A stretch of DNA of 41,533 nucleotides from a virus, in the IMG/VR virus record IMGVR_UViG_3300031456_000011, positions 1 to 41,533 of that record; one strand, given 5' to 3'. A model generated the notes under the pieces. It saw only the letters and a list, made by a program, of their open reading frames with translations, searched no databases and had not been told where the DNA came from. This document shows, one piece after another, positions 7,291-14,423 of the stretch (its first letter is position 1; each line of letters opens with the position of its first letter). The position numbers and the translations under genes are program-made.

Positions 7291-7616
7291 GGGCCGCCAC
7301 GGCGATGGTACGCACGAGGTGCGTACCACCCGCTCGCCCGCATCACCGCAGCTCAGAGCGTCCTCAGGCGCGCTTTGCGAGGTGGTACGCACTCGCCCGG
7401 AAATGGCACCCCTCAGGCGTGAGCGTGTGCGCGTGTGTGTGCGGGCGAGTGCGCACACATCGACCCCTGTCTGTTTCTGCGTACCTGCGTACCACTGTCT
7501 CTAGAGAGAGACATAACAGCAGCTCAGAGCCTGTTTTTGCCCGGTACGCAGCCGGTACGCAGCCGGTACGCAGTGCGTACCGCCTCTCTCCCCTCTCCAT
7601 CGGATCGAGGTGACCC
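7291..7616. repeat. Iteron-rich intergenic region, candidate replication origin
   Basis: This 326-bp gap has no gene. It carries nine exact copies of GGTACGCA or its complement TGCGTACC: 7307(+), 7320(-), 7384(+), 7478(-), 7486(-), 7543(+), 7554(+), 7565(+), 7574(-). The three at 7543-7572 are spaced exactly 11 bp (one helical turn). 7307-7327 forms a 9-bp perfect inverted repeat. Also present are a GT-alternating stretch (7425-7440), GTGTGCGC/GCGCACAC (7425, 7451) and GTCTCT/AGAGAC (7497-7512). It lies between primase-helicase and SF2 helicase, so a replication origin with iterons is the best reading; a regulatory array is the alternative. Confidence 0.7.
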
Positions 7617-9224
7617 ATGTCCTTCGCACCCCGCCCCTATCAGGTCGACGCGATCGAGGCGCTCCACCGTGGTTGGAGCACCGGCCAGACCCGCATCGCC
7701 GTCGTTCTCCCGACCGGCGCCGGTAAGACCGTCGTCTTCTCCCACCTGGCCCACCAGATGCTCGACAAGCTCGACGGCCGCCGAGCGCTCGTCATCGCCC
7801 ACCGCGAGGAGCTGATCGAGCAGGCCGCTTCCAAGCTGCTCGCCGTCGACCCGATGCTGCGCGTCGGCATCGTCAAGGCCCAGCGCGACGACCACCACGA
7901 CGCCGACGTGATCGTGGCCAGCGTCCAGACCCTGGCCGTACCCAAGCGCCGCGAGGCCATCCGCGACATCGGCCTGATCATCGTGGACGAGTGCCACCAC
8001 GCCGCCGCTCCCACCTACATGGAGGTCCTCCAGCACTTCGGAGCCTGGGACGGCGTACCGACGGCCGGCTTCACCGCCACGATGACCCGGACCGATGGCG
8101 GCCTCGCCGAGGTCTGGCAGGACGTCGTCTTCCGCCTCGACATCCTCGACATGATCAGCGACGGCTATCTCTGCGACGTCCGCGGCAAGGCCATCACCGT
8201 CGACACCCTCGACCTCAACAAGGTCAAGACCCGCGGCGGCGACCTGATCGACGGCCAACTCGGCAAGGCGCTGGAAGACTCCGGCGCGCTCGACGCGATC
8301 GCCAAGGCCTACGTCGACCACGCCAGCGACCGCCCGGGCGTCGTCTTCACGCCGACCGTGGCGACCGCCCAGGGCGCCGCCGCCGCGCTGCGGGCCGTCG
8401 GAATCAAGGCCGCCCCGGTCTGGGGCGACATGGGCCGCGACGAGCGCCGCGCGACCCTCGCCCAGTACGCGGCGGGCGACGTGCAGGTGCTTACCAACTG
8501 CATGGTGCTCACGGAGGGGTTCGACGCCCCGCACACCTCCTGCATCGTGGTCGCCCGGCCCACCAAGAGCGCCGGCCTGTACGTGCAGATGGTCGGGCGC
8601 GGCCTGCGCCCGGCGCCGGGCAAGCGGGACGCCCTGCTGCTCGATGTCATGGGCGCCGCGAGCCGCCACAAGCTCGCGTCGATGGTCGACCTGACCGAGC
8701 GGGACATCGGCGAGGCCGACGAGGGCAAGAGCCTGCGGCAGGTCGCCGAGGAGCACGTGGCCTCCGAGAAGCGCCGGGCCCTGGCCGCGCAGGTCCATGC
8801 CGAGGAGATCAGCCTGTTCGGCGGCTCGTCCATCTGCTGGCTGCGGACGCCAGCCGGGACCTGGTTCATCCGGGTCTCGAACTCGATGACGCTGTTCCTC
8901 GCCCGGGACCACGGGACGCGCCTGTACCGGATGCGCCGCTGGACAGCACAGGACGGCGTACAGCCGCCGCGCGAGGACGTCGCCCGCCCGCTCGACGAGG
9001 CGCTGGCCTGGTTGGAGCAGCAGGCCCGCGTGCTGGCGCCAGGCGCGTTCGTCGACCGCCGTGCGCGCTGGCGAGCGGGCAAGCCGAGCCCGAAGCAGCT
9101 GGGCCTGTGCCGCCGCCGGGGCCTCGCGATCCCTCGGCAAGCGTCGGCGGGCGAGGTCGCCGACCTGATCGACATCGCCCATGTGACGTCGGTCCTCGAT
9201 GGCCTGCTCGCCCGCGCCGCTTAA
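7617..9224 (+). CDS. SF2 DEAD/DEAH-box helicase
   Basis: 535-aa ATP-dependent helicase. The N-terminus has a Q-like motif (RPYQVDAIEAL, 6-16), Walker A LPTGAGKT (31-38), motif Ia (AHREELIEQA), motif II DECHH (124-128) and a motif III-like FTATMTR (about 149). The second RecA fold has VVFTPTVATAQ, a FDAPHTSCIVVARPT stretch and motif VI QMVGRGLRPAPGK (about 324-336). It belongs with UvrB/RAD25-like ResIII helicases common in actinophages. The C-terminal quarter (about 390-535) is specific and includes a segment (ARWRAGKPSPKQLGLCRR) found in nucleic-acid-binding tails of such proteins. It probably acts in replication or recombination with the primase. ATG start is preceded by GATCGAGGTGACC. Confidence 0.9.
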   Translation: MSFAPRPYQVDAIEALHRGWSTGQTRIAVVLPTGAGKTVVFSHLAHQMLDKLDGRRALVIAHREELIEQAASKLLAVDPMLRVGIVKAQRDDHHDADVIVASVQTLAVPKRREAIRDIGLIIVDECHHAAAPTYMEVLQHFGAWDGVPTAGFTATMTRTDGGLAEVWQDVVFRLDILDMISDGYLCDVRGKAITVDTLDLNKVKTRGGDLIDGQLGKALEDSGALDAIAKAYVDHASDRPGVVFTPTVATAQGAAAALRAVGIKAAPVWGDMGRDERRATLAQYAAGDVQVLTNCMVLTEGFDAPHTSCIVVARPTKSAGLYVQMVGRGLRPAPGKRDALLLDVMGAASRHKLASMVDLTERDIGEADEGKSLRQVAEEHVASEKRRALAAQVHAEEISLFGGSSICWLRTPAGTWFIRVSNSMTLFLARDHGTRLYRMRRWTAQDGVQPPREDVARPLDEALAWLEQQARVLAPGAFVDRRARWRAGKPSPKQLGLCRRRGLAIPRQASAGEVADLIDIAHVTSVLDGLLARAA

Positions 9225-9283
9225 CGGTCCGGGCCTGTCGCTATCAGGCCCGGACCTCCGCCCATCCCATCACGGAGGAACAA

Positions 9284-10438
9284 ATGGATCACTATCCGTC
9301 CCCGCTCCGGATCGGTTCCGTGTGCACCGGCTACGGCGGCCTGGACGAGGCCGTGCAGCAGGTGTTCGGCGGTGAACTCGCGTGGGTGTCCGACATCGAC
9401 CCGGGCGCCTGCCAGATCATCGCCCACCGCATGCCCGGCGTGCCCAACATCGGCGACCTCACGACTACCCGGTGGGAGGACGTCGAGCCGGTCGACATCT
9501 ACATCGGCGGCTACCCCTGCCAGCCCTTCAGCCTCGCCGGCGACCTGAAAGGAACCGACGATGAGCGGCACCTCTGGCCCTTCATTGCCAGTGCCCTTCG
9601 GGTTCTACGACCCCGAGTCGCGATCTTTGAGAACGTCGCGAACCACCTTCGAGTCGGCTTCGACACTGTCCTCCAAGACCTTGCCGAAATCGGGTTCGAT
9701 GTTGAGTGGTGCGTTGTACGCGCGGACGAGGTCGGCGCTCCCCACCAGCGGCGCCGGCTCTTTGTTCTCGCCACAGCTGCCGACGCCCCGGGCGCGCGAC
9801 GGGAAGGGACGGAGCCGCAGCGGGGATGCCCTCCCGGAAACGGTGACGCTGCTACCGACGCCACGTACCTCGGACACGAACGGAGCAGGAGCCCACGGAG
9901 ACGGGGGCCTGGATCTGCGGACCACGGTGTCCCTGCTCCCGACCCCGAGGGCGTCCGACGGGGAGAAGGGCGGACCGAACCAGCGCGGCAGCAAGGGCGA
10001 TCTGGCGTTGCCGTCAGCCGTCGTGCAGTTGCTGCCGACGCCACGAGTGGCAGCAGGGCGGACCGGTCGATCCGCGATCCTGAACTCCAGCTCCTCACCG
10101 AGTCTGGAGCAGGCGGCGGAACTGGTGAACGGCGAAGTCCCGAGGGAATTGAAGGGGCTGGAGAAGCCACCCCCCTCCTGGAGTGGGGACGGTTCGCGCC
10201 CGCCGTCCAAAGGTGGGAAGCGGTCACCAGACGCCGTGCTCCCTGGGCAACTGACGATCGACGCCGGCTGAGCCCCGCGTTCGTCGAATGGATGATGGGC
10301 CTCGCCGCCGGCCACGTCACCGCTGTCCCGGGCCTCACACGCACCCAGCAGCTCAAGGCGCTCGGCAACGGTGTCGTTCCTCAGCAGGCCACCGCAGCGC
10401 TCCGGCTCCTCGCCGAGAGGGCGGGTGTGTCGGCATGA
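9284..10438 (+). CDS. C5-cytosine DNA methyltransferase
   Basis: 384-aa Dcm-type enzyme that transfers a methyl group from S-adenosylmethionine to cytosine. Motif I is SVCTGYGGLDEA (12-23), motif IV IGGYPCQPFSLAG with catalytic Cys at about residue 79, motif VI FENV (116), motif VIII QRRRLFVLA (about 155) and motif X LGNGVVPQQA near 359. Residues about 166-315, the target recognition region, are unusually Arg/Gly/Glu/Asp-rich and low in GC at third positions for this genome; the same DNA is open in another frame (see 9561-10271). CACGGAGGAAC precedes the ATG. No restriction partner is adjacent, so it likely shields phage DNA from host enzymes. Confidence 0.9.
   Translation: MDHYPSPLRIGSVCTGYGGLDEAVQQVFGGELAWVSDIDPGACQIIAHRMPGVPNIGDLTTTRWEDVEPVDIYIGGYPCQPFSLAGDLKGTDDERHLWPFIASALRVLRPRVAIFENVANHLRVGFDTVLQDLAEIGFDVEWCVVRADEVGAPHQRRRLFVLATAADAPGARREGTEPQRGCPPGNGDAATDATYLGHERSRSPRRRGPGSADHGVPAPDPEGVRRGEGRTEPARQQGRSGVAVSRRAVAADATSGSRADRSIRDPELQLLTESGAGGGTGERRSPEGIEGAGEATPLLEWGRFAPAVQRWEAVTRRRAPWATDDRRRLSPAFVEWMMGLAAGHVTAVPGLTRTQQLKALGNGVVPQQATAALRLLAERAGVSA
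9561..10271 (+). CDS. Overprinted ORF inside the methyltransferase gene (LPTP-repeat protein)
   Basis: A 236-codon ORF in the +1 frame inside the methyltransferase, from ATG 9561 with AAAGGA 7 nt upstream. It encodes a Ser/Pro/Leu-rich protein with four spaced copies of a LPTPR motif (QLPTPRARDG, LLPTPRTSD, LLPTPRASDG, LLPTPRVAA). By hand count about 79% of third positions in this frame are G/C between 9783 and 10271, against about 62% in the methyltransferase frame, so composition favours this frame across the target recognition region. I recall similar LPTP-repeat proteins from actinophage methyltransferase loci, without a known function. The alternative is a chance frame forced by repeats in the enzyme. 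Confidence 0.5.
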   Translation: MSGTSGPSLPVPFGFYDPESRSLRTSRTTFESASTLSSKTLPKSGSMLSGALYARTRSALPTSGAGSLFSPQLPTPRARDGKGRSRSGDALPETVTLLPTPRTSDTNGAGAHGDGGLDLRTTVSLLPTPRASDGEKGGPNQRGSKGDLALPSAVVQLLPTPRVAAGRTGRSAILNSSSSPSLEQAAELVNGEVPRELKGLEKPPPSWSGDGSRPPSKGGKRSPDAVLPGQLTIDAG

Positions 10439-10626
10439 ACGTTATCGAGTGGGTGATCTGGGGCGCCTTGGTCCTGCTTGTCTTCTGGGCCTACCAGGCC
10501 GTCGACCTCGCCCGGTACTGGCATCGGCCTGCCAGCCCGAAGCCCACTCGCCACCACGTCCCGCACTGGGCCCGGCACGGTCACCTGCCGCCGCCCGCGA
10601 AGCACGGTCGGCACGCCCGCCGGTGA
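10435..10626 (+). CDS. Small single-pass membrane protein
   Basis: 63-aa protein from ATG 10435, overlapping the methyltransferase stop (ATGA). Residues 4-25 (IEWVIWGALVLLVFWAYQAV) form one transmembrane helix, followed by a short His/Pro/Arg-rich cytoplasmic tail (ARYWHRPASPKPTRHHVPHWARHGH). No catalytic motif. It begins a run of small genes (10435-12112) of the kind found between replication and structural modules of actinophages. Function unknown. Confidence 0.55.
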   Translation: MNVIEWVIWGALVLLVFWAYQAVDLARYWHRPASPKPTRHHVPHWARHGHLPPPAKHGRHARR

Positions 10627-10690
10627 ACGCCGGCCGCCCCGCAGTCGAGTTGCGGGGCGGCCACCTGCCCATCACACCACGGAGAACCGC

Positions 10691-10891
10691 ATGCGCCTGA
10701 CGCCCTGCTACTCCTGCAAGAAGCCCCGCCAGCCCGGTCACTACCTGTGCGGCAACTGCTGGGGCCAACTCCCCCTCGCCGTACGCCGCGCCCTCTGCAA
10801 GCGCGACCGCCTCGCCCTCGCCCGGCTCCGCCAACTGCACGAGCAGATCGACGCCGACAACCCCCTGTCCGAGATCGGAGTCTCCGCATGA
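10691..10891 (+). CDS. Small zinc-ribbon protein
   Basis: 66-aa protein from ATG 10691 with CACGGAG upstream. Residues 6-23 contain CYSC and CGNC (two CxxC pairs), a rubredoxin-like zinc ribbon, followed by a basic helical region (VRRALCKRDRLALARLRQLHEQI). Such mini zinc ribbons recur in Streptomyces phages and usually bind nucleic acid or a protein partner. It ends in an overlap with the next gene (GCATGAGC). Function unknown; zinc binding is inferred from the cysteines. Confidence 0.6.
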   Translation: MRLTPCYSCKKPRQPGHYLCGNCWGQLPLAVRRALCKRDRLALARLRQLHEQIDADNPLSEIGVSA

Positions 10892-11235
10892 GCCGAACCG
10901 CTCGCATCCTGTGCATCCTCTACGGCGCCACCGCCCTCTTCCTCGCCTGGGCCACCGTTCAGTCGGCCCTGGCCGGCTCCGTCTGGGCCATCCTCGCCTT
11001 CGCCGCCACCTCGATCGTCCCGCTTCTCGCGTGCCTGCGCGAGGCCGAGTTCGCCGACGCCAAGGCGGCGGCCCGAGCCGACATTGAGCGGGCCGCGCGG
11101 CTGCGTGACAGCGACGAGCGCCGAGGCATCAGGGAGGCCGCCGATGCGCTCGGTCACGTCTGCTGCGAGCGCTGGTGGACCAGCCTCGGCACCGATCACG
11201 ACCCCACCTGTGAGAAGCAGCGGAGGGCGGCATGA
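10888..11235 (+). CDS. Small membrane protein with coiled tail
   Basis: 115-aa protein from ATG 10888. Two hydrophobic segments at about 5-25 (ARILCILYGATALFLAWATV) and 30-49 (GSVWAILAFAATSIVPLLACL) make a helical hairpin, followed by an Ala/Glu/Arg-rich helical region (EFADAKAAARADIERAARLRDSDERRG) and a Cys pair plus a later Cys (HVCCERWW, PTCEK) that could bind metal. It overlaps both neighbours by 4 bp and is surely part of the same operon. Function unknown. Confidence 0.55.
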   Translation: MSRTARILCILYGATALFLAWATVQSALAGSVWAILAFAATSIVPLLACLREAEFADAKAAARADIERAARLRDSDERRGIREAADALGHVCCERWWTSLGTDHDPTCEKQRRAA

Positions 11236-11495
11236 GCAGGCGCCGGCACACCGCCGACAGCATCACCGACGACGACCTGGACGCCCTCTACGCCAACGCC
11301 AACACGGGTTGGCGGCGCGGCGACCGCTGGAAGAGAAAGACCCGGGCCGCGGAGGTCGCCCGCGATGAACTGCTGCGCATCGTCGCCACCTGGTACGTCA
11401 ACGTGAACGGCGGCCTCGGCTACGACGCGGGCGACCTCATCGGCGACATCGAGCGAGCTGGGTACCAACTGCCCGAGGAGACCAGGACACCGTGA
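11232..11495 (+). CDS. Small hypothetical protein
   Basis: 87-aa basic then acidic protein (MSRRRHTADSITDDDLDALYANANTGWRRGDRWKRK-type start, cut here at its first segment). The C-terminal half (DELLRIVATWYVNVNGGLGYDAGDLIGDIERAGYQLP) is predicted helical with a conserved-looking aromatic core. Translationally coupled on both sides through ATGA and GTGA-type overlaps. I do not recognise the family; proteins of this sort are frequent in Streptomyces phage early regions. Confidence 0.5.
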   Translation: MSRRRHTADSITDDDLDALYANANTGWRRGDRWKRKTRAAEVARDELLRIVATWYVNVNGGLGYDAGDLIGDIERAGYQLPEETRTP

Positions 11496-12112
11496 ACGTC
11501 TGCGGACTGTGCGAGCGCGACATCGAGACCAGCTACCTGTGCGAGAGCTGCACGCGTGCGCTCGCCAGGCGGCTGGCCGTACTGCCCGGTCTGGGCGCCG
11601 AGTTGACCGTGTACCTGGTGCCGCGCCGCACCGGCCCCGCCGAGCTGGTCACCGCCAGCTCGGCGGGGCCGCGCTCTCCGATCAACGAGGAAGTACTGGA
11701 CCTGATCCAGAGTCAGCACATGGCCAAGGTCGTCGAGTCGTGGCGGGAGGACGTACAGCGCGTGCGTTGGCCGCACTACGCTCCACCGCCGCCGGCCGGG
11801 CTCAAGGCCGCGTGCCGATGGCTCGGCATGGAACTGGACTGGATCGTCACCAACTACCCAGCGTCTGGGGATCTCGCGCGCGAGGTACGGGAGTTGGAGC
11901 GACAGGCTCGCACGATCGTGGGCGACCCGCCGCCGCGTCCGCAGCGAATCGGCCTGTGCGTGGCGACCACCGACAGCAAGGGCACCGTGTGCGGGGCCGT
12001 TCTGTCTCGTCTTCCTGGCGATCCTGTGCAGTGCCGCTGGTGCGGCAAGGAGTACAGGACGGAGAAAGACCTCCTGCTGCTGCGGCACTACCAGCCCGCA
12101 GACGTTGCCTAG
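11492..12112 (+). CDS. Zinc-ribbon protein, possible DNA-binding
   Basis: 206-aa protein from GTG 11492. Two cysteine clusters frame it: CGLCERDIETSYLCESC (residues 4-20, CxxC...CxxC) and a second near the C-terminus (LCV...VCGAV...CRWCGKEY, about 151-185). Between them is a helical region with a segment GLKAACRWLGMELDWIVTNYP (about 108-128) resembling the helix-turn-helix found in related actinobacterial phage proteins. It closes the small-gene operon; its stop codon abuts a perfect 14-bp palindrome. A regulatory or nucleic-acid role is likely but unproven. Confidence 0.55.
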   Translation: MNVCGLCERDIETSYLCESCTRALARRLAVLPGLGAELTVYLVPRRTGPAELVTASSAGPRSPINEEVLDLIQSQHMAKVVESWREDVQRVRWPHYAPPPPAGLKAACRWLGMELDWIVTNYPASGDLAREVRELERQARTIVGDPPPRPQRIGLCVATTDSKGTVCGAVLSRLPGDPVQCRWCGKEYRTEKDLLLLRHYQPADVA

Positions 12113-12141
12113 AACCCTAGGGTTCGGGTAGCCTGATCTGT
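12112..12141 (+). promoter_or_regulatory. Palindromic operator and leaderless promoter
   Basis: GAACCCTAGGGTTC is a perfect 14-bp palindrome at 12112-12125. It is followed at once by a -10-like TAGCCT (12129-12134), with the GTG start of the next gene only 7 nt further on, so the transcript would be leaderless. The palindrome sits where a -35 box would be. The downstream gene encodes a small HTH protein, so autoregulation is a natural guess. Confidence 0.6.
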
Positions 12142-12387
12142 GTGCCAACCAACAATTGGCGCGAACGAGTTGATGCCGAGGACCAGCGACAGAAGCGACT
12201 ACTCGGCTTGATCTCAGCGAGTGCCCGACGGCGAGCCGCAGCGCTCGAAGACGGCGTACGAGAACTGGGAGACAAGTCGGCGGTCGCCAGGGACCGCGGC
12301 ATCAGCCCGAGCGCAGTCCGAAGAGCCATCCGCGAGCACGGGACCGGGACCCTACCCCCGCCCAGCTCCCCGACCACAACCGAATAG
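12142..12387 (+). CDS. Small HTH protein with leaderless start
   Basis: 81-aa basic protein from GTG 12142. Residues about 42-65 (GDKSAVARDRGISPSAVRRAIREHG) form a clear helix-turn-helix of the homeodomain-like/resolvase type. The N-terminus is helical and charged (WRERVDAEDQRQKRLLGLI). No Shine-Dalgarno site precedes the GTG; a -10-like box 7 nt upstream points to leaderless translation. It stands between the zinc-ribbon operon and the transfer module, with a palindromic operator in front of it, and may control the genes downstream. Confidence 0.65.
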   Translation: MPTNNWRERVDAEDQRQKRLLGLISASARRRAAALEDGVRELGDKSAVARDRGISPSAVRRAIREHGTGTLPPPSSPTTTE

Positions 12388-12469
12388 GCCCGGAAAGCGG
12401 GCAGCCCCGGAACGCGCGACCCTACCGCCCGTCCGGGGACCACCACTTGATCAAGAGGAGTACACCCTC

Positions 12470-12757
12470 ATGACCCAGCGGAACCCTATCGTCCCCGGCC
12501 AGGGGGCCAATCCGCGCGTTGCCGAACTGCACCACCTGGCCCGCCAGGACTACGCCAAGGGGCAGCAGGAACGAGCCTCTGTTCCCAACCTGCTCCCGAC
12601 CTACGCGGCCGGTGTCCACGTCCCCGAGCCCAGCGACCTCGAAGTCGCCATCAGCGTCGCCCAGCAGCTGCTCGACACCGACCAGATCCTGTCCCTCCGC
12701 GAAGCCCTCCGCCTCCTGCTGCGCGCCCTCGGCGCCGAAGCGGGTGAGGTCCGGTGA
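12470..12757 (+). CDS. Small hypothetical protein at the start of the transfer-like operon
   Basis: 95-aa protein from ATG 12470 with AAGAGGAG about 8 nt upstream. The C-terminal half (SDLEVAISVAQQLLDTDQILSLREALRLLLRALGAEAG) is two amphipathic helices; the N-terminus is Gln/Asn/Pro-rich. I do not recognise a family. Its GTG-overlapped neighbour (12754) and the following Spd-like genes are all coupled by 4-bp overlaps, so this is probably the first gene of that operon. Confidence 0.5.
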   Translation: MTQRNPIVPGQGANPRVAELHHLARQDYAKGQQERASVPNLLPTYAAGVHVPEPSDLEVAISVAQQLLDTDQILSLREALRLLLRALGAEAGEVR

Positions 12758-13074
12758 CCCGCAAGACCACACCCAGCAGCGAGGCCCGCGAACTGCGCCG
12801 GCTGCTGGCCGTCGTCCTCGACGCCATCACCCTCGACTACGCCGCGCCCGACTACGAGCGGCGCCTTGCCGACCGCGCAGGCTGGGCCCACACCGTCCTC
12901 ACCGCCATCAACAACGGCACCAGCAACGACATCGGCTGGGAGGCCGACTTCCTCCGCAGCAAGCTCACCGCCGAGGAGACCGAGGCCGCGGAAAAGGCTG
13001 TCTGCCGCTCCGTCGACCGCGCCTTCCCCGTCGTCGCCGCCTTCCTCGCCGACGAGCGAGGTGAGCACCGATGA
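12754..13074 (+). CDS. Small hypothetical protein
   Basis: 106-aa protein from GTG 12754 (overlaps previous stop). Helical and acidic (ELRRLLAVVLDAITLDY, ERRLADRAGWAHTVLTAINNG, LTAEETEAAEKAVCRSVDRAFPVVAAFLADE). No motif recognised. It directly precedes the Spd-like membrane protein with an ATGA overlap, consistent with a shared transcript and possibly a shared role in the transfer-like module. Confidence 0.5.
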   Translation: MTRKTTPSSEARELRRLLAVVLDAITLDYAAPDYERRLADRAGWAHTVLTAINNGTSNDIGWEADFLRSKLTAEETEAAEKAVCRSVDRAFPVVAAFLADERGEHR

Positions 13075-13910
13075 AGAACGACTACCTGAAGTGGGCCGCG
13101 CTTCTCGCGGCCCTCGTCGCCACCGCCTCCGCTGAGTACGAGCTGGCCCGTCAGGTCGGCTTCAACCAGTGGGTCGCCGCCGCGGTGCCGGGCGCCCTCG
13201 ACATCTACACCGTGCGGGCAATGCGGGCTCACCGCGACGTCCTCGCCGCAGTGACAGCGATGATCGGTGTCAACGCTGCGAGCCACCTCGTGACGGCCGG
13301 CCTGCTGCCGGTCGATGTGCCGCTCGTCGTCGCCGTGTCCGCCATCGCCCCACTCGTGCTGTGGCGGGTACACCGCCTCGCCGACGAGGCAACCACGGTC
13401 GCAACGGAGGCAGTTGCCGGATCCCAGCAGGACCCCGCAAAGGGTCTCGCCGAGACCGAAACCCCTGCCGTACCCGAGCGTGCGCCCGAGGCGTACCCGG
13501 CGATCGAGACGGCCGTACCTGCCGTACCCGAGGCCGTACCTGCGGGCGCCCGGCTGCTCCCGGTGTTCGACTGCCCCGGAGAGCTGAGCCGCGCCCTGCG
13601 GAGCGAACTCCCGGTGCCCGTACTCGCCGCCGAGCCTCCCCGTACCCGGCGTGCGCTTCAGGGCGGATACGTACCCGAGCCCGCGATAGAGCCCGAACCC
13701 GACTGGATGATCCCGGGCGACTACGCCGACGAGCACGGCCAGCCGGCCGAGCCGGAGGAAGAGGTCGAGTACCCCGACCCGCTGATCCCGAAGGTACGGG
13801 CCGACTTCCCCGACGAGGTACCCGGAGTACGGCGCCTCAAGGAGACGTACAGCATCGGCCAGCCCCGCGCGCAGCGCATCCGTGACGAGCTGACGGGGGT
13901 GCGGTCATGA
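13071..13910 (+). CDS. Spd/DUF2637-like membrane protein (plasmid spread-type)
   Basis: 279-aa protein. Residues 1-105 hold about four hydrophobic helices (WAALLAALVATASAEYELA, WVAAAVPGALDIYTV, VLAAVTAMIGVNAASHLV, LVVAVSAIAPLVLW) in the arrangement of Streptomyces plasmid spread proteins. A long Pro/Val/Glu linker (115-235, many Ala-Val-Pro) follows, then a C-terminal helix-turn-helix-like YSIGQPRAQRIRDELTG. In conjugative Streptomyces plasmids and AICEs such proteins help plasmid DNA pass between hyphal compartments with TraB. Many linker valines use the rare codon GTA before C, giving at least 14 GTAC sites in about 540 bp. Assignment rests on topology and neighbourhood. Confidence 0.6.
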   Translation: MKNDYLKWAALLAALVATASAEYELARQVGFNQWVAAAVPGALDIYTVRAMRAHRDVLAAVTAMIGVNAASHLVTAGLLPVDVPLVVAVSAIAPLVLWRVHRLADEATTVATEAVAGSQQDPAKGLAETETPAVPERAPEAYPAIETAVPAVPEAVPAGARLLPVFDCPGELSRALRSELPVPVLAAEPPRTRRALQGGYVPEPAIEPEPDWMIPGDYADEHGQPAEPEEEVEYPDPLIPKVRADFPDEVPGVRRLKETYSIGQPRAQRIRDELTGVRS

Positions 13911-14080
13911 AGTGGCTTCTCGTGGGCGTCCTGTTGGGCCTGCTGCTCGTGTTCCCGTCGCTGCTCGCCCTGGTCGTCGCCGTTGTCGCAGCGATCGTCT
14001 CAAAGCCGGTCCTGGTGGCGTTTGGCCTCGGCCTGGTGGCCCGCCCGCACCTGCCCCGCATGCGGAGGTGGGCGCCGTGA
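13907..14080 (+). CDS. Small membrane protein (Spd-like)
   Basis: 57-aa protein from ATG 13907 (ATGA overlap with the previous stop), ending at TGA 14078-14080. Translation begins MKWLLVGVLLGLLLVFPSLL and continues with VVAVVAAIVSKPVLVAFGLGLVARP and a basic tail PHLPRMRRWAP: two hydrophobic helices and a positively charged end. Very small two-helix proteins accompany SpdB in Streptomyces transfer operons, hence the tentative label. The 4-bp overlaps on both sides support it as a real gene. Confidence 0.6.
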   Translation: MKWLLVGVLLGLLLVFPSLLALVVAVVAAIVSKPVLVAFGLGLVARPHLPRMRRWAP

Positions 14081-14409
14081 GTGAGGCCCTCGACAAGGCG
14101 GAGGCCGCCGCGAGAGAGGCGGAGACGAACACCGTCGCCGTGCAACTCGCTCTCGCCGCCGTCGAACTCGCGAAGGTGGCCAGCGCGCAGCAGGCGCCGG
14201 CCTGCCAGCACCAGGCGACGCAGCAGGCGCAGTTCAACAGCCGGAAGTGGCTGACCATCGGCGGCCTGGCCATCGTCGGCGGCTGCGTCGCCTGCTTCCT
14301 GGCGATGGCCTTCGCCGTGGCGGCCGTCGCCGTCGCCATCGGCGCGACCTGCGCCACCGCCTGCCTGATCGTCCTGCGCAGCATGTGGCGCGACCTCACC
14401 AACCGCTGA
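14077..14409 (+). CDS. Membrane protein with N-terminal coiled region
   Basis: 110-aa protein from GTG 14077 (GTGA overlap). Residues 1-45 are Ala/Glu-rich and helical (EALDKAEAAAREAETNT, ALAAVELAKVASAQQ); residues about 55-100 carry a helical hairpin (WLTIGGLAIVGGCVACFLAMAFAVAAVAVAIGATCATACLIVL) and a short basic end. It belongs to the same coupled operon as the Spd-like proteins and probably sits in the membrane with them. Family not recognised beyond that. Confidence 0.55.
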   Translation: MSEALDKAEAAAREAETNTVAVQLALAAVELAKVASAQQAPACQHQATQQAQFNSRKWLTIGGLAIVGGCVACFLAMAFAVAAVAVAIGATCATACLIVLRSMWRDLTNR

Positions 14410-14423
14410 CCAGGGGGAATCCC

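Noticed and set aside
7425-7458. Alternating GT stretch as a Z-DNA element
   Set aside because: Too short and irregular to claim alone; mentioned only as part of the origin candidate.
7524-9182. 552-codon minus-strand frame opposite the SF2 helicase
   Set aside because: Antisense shadow; Arg/Gly/Asp/Val composition without motif, opposite a helicase with all motifs.
9605-10315. Minus-strand open frame in the methyltransferase recognition region
   Set aside because: Also open for a long stretch, but without a convincing ribosome site. Two sense frames already account for the constraint.
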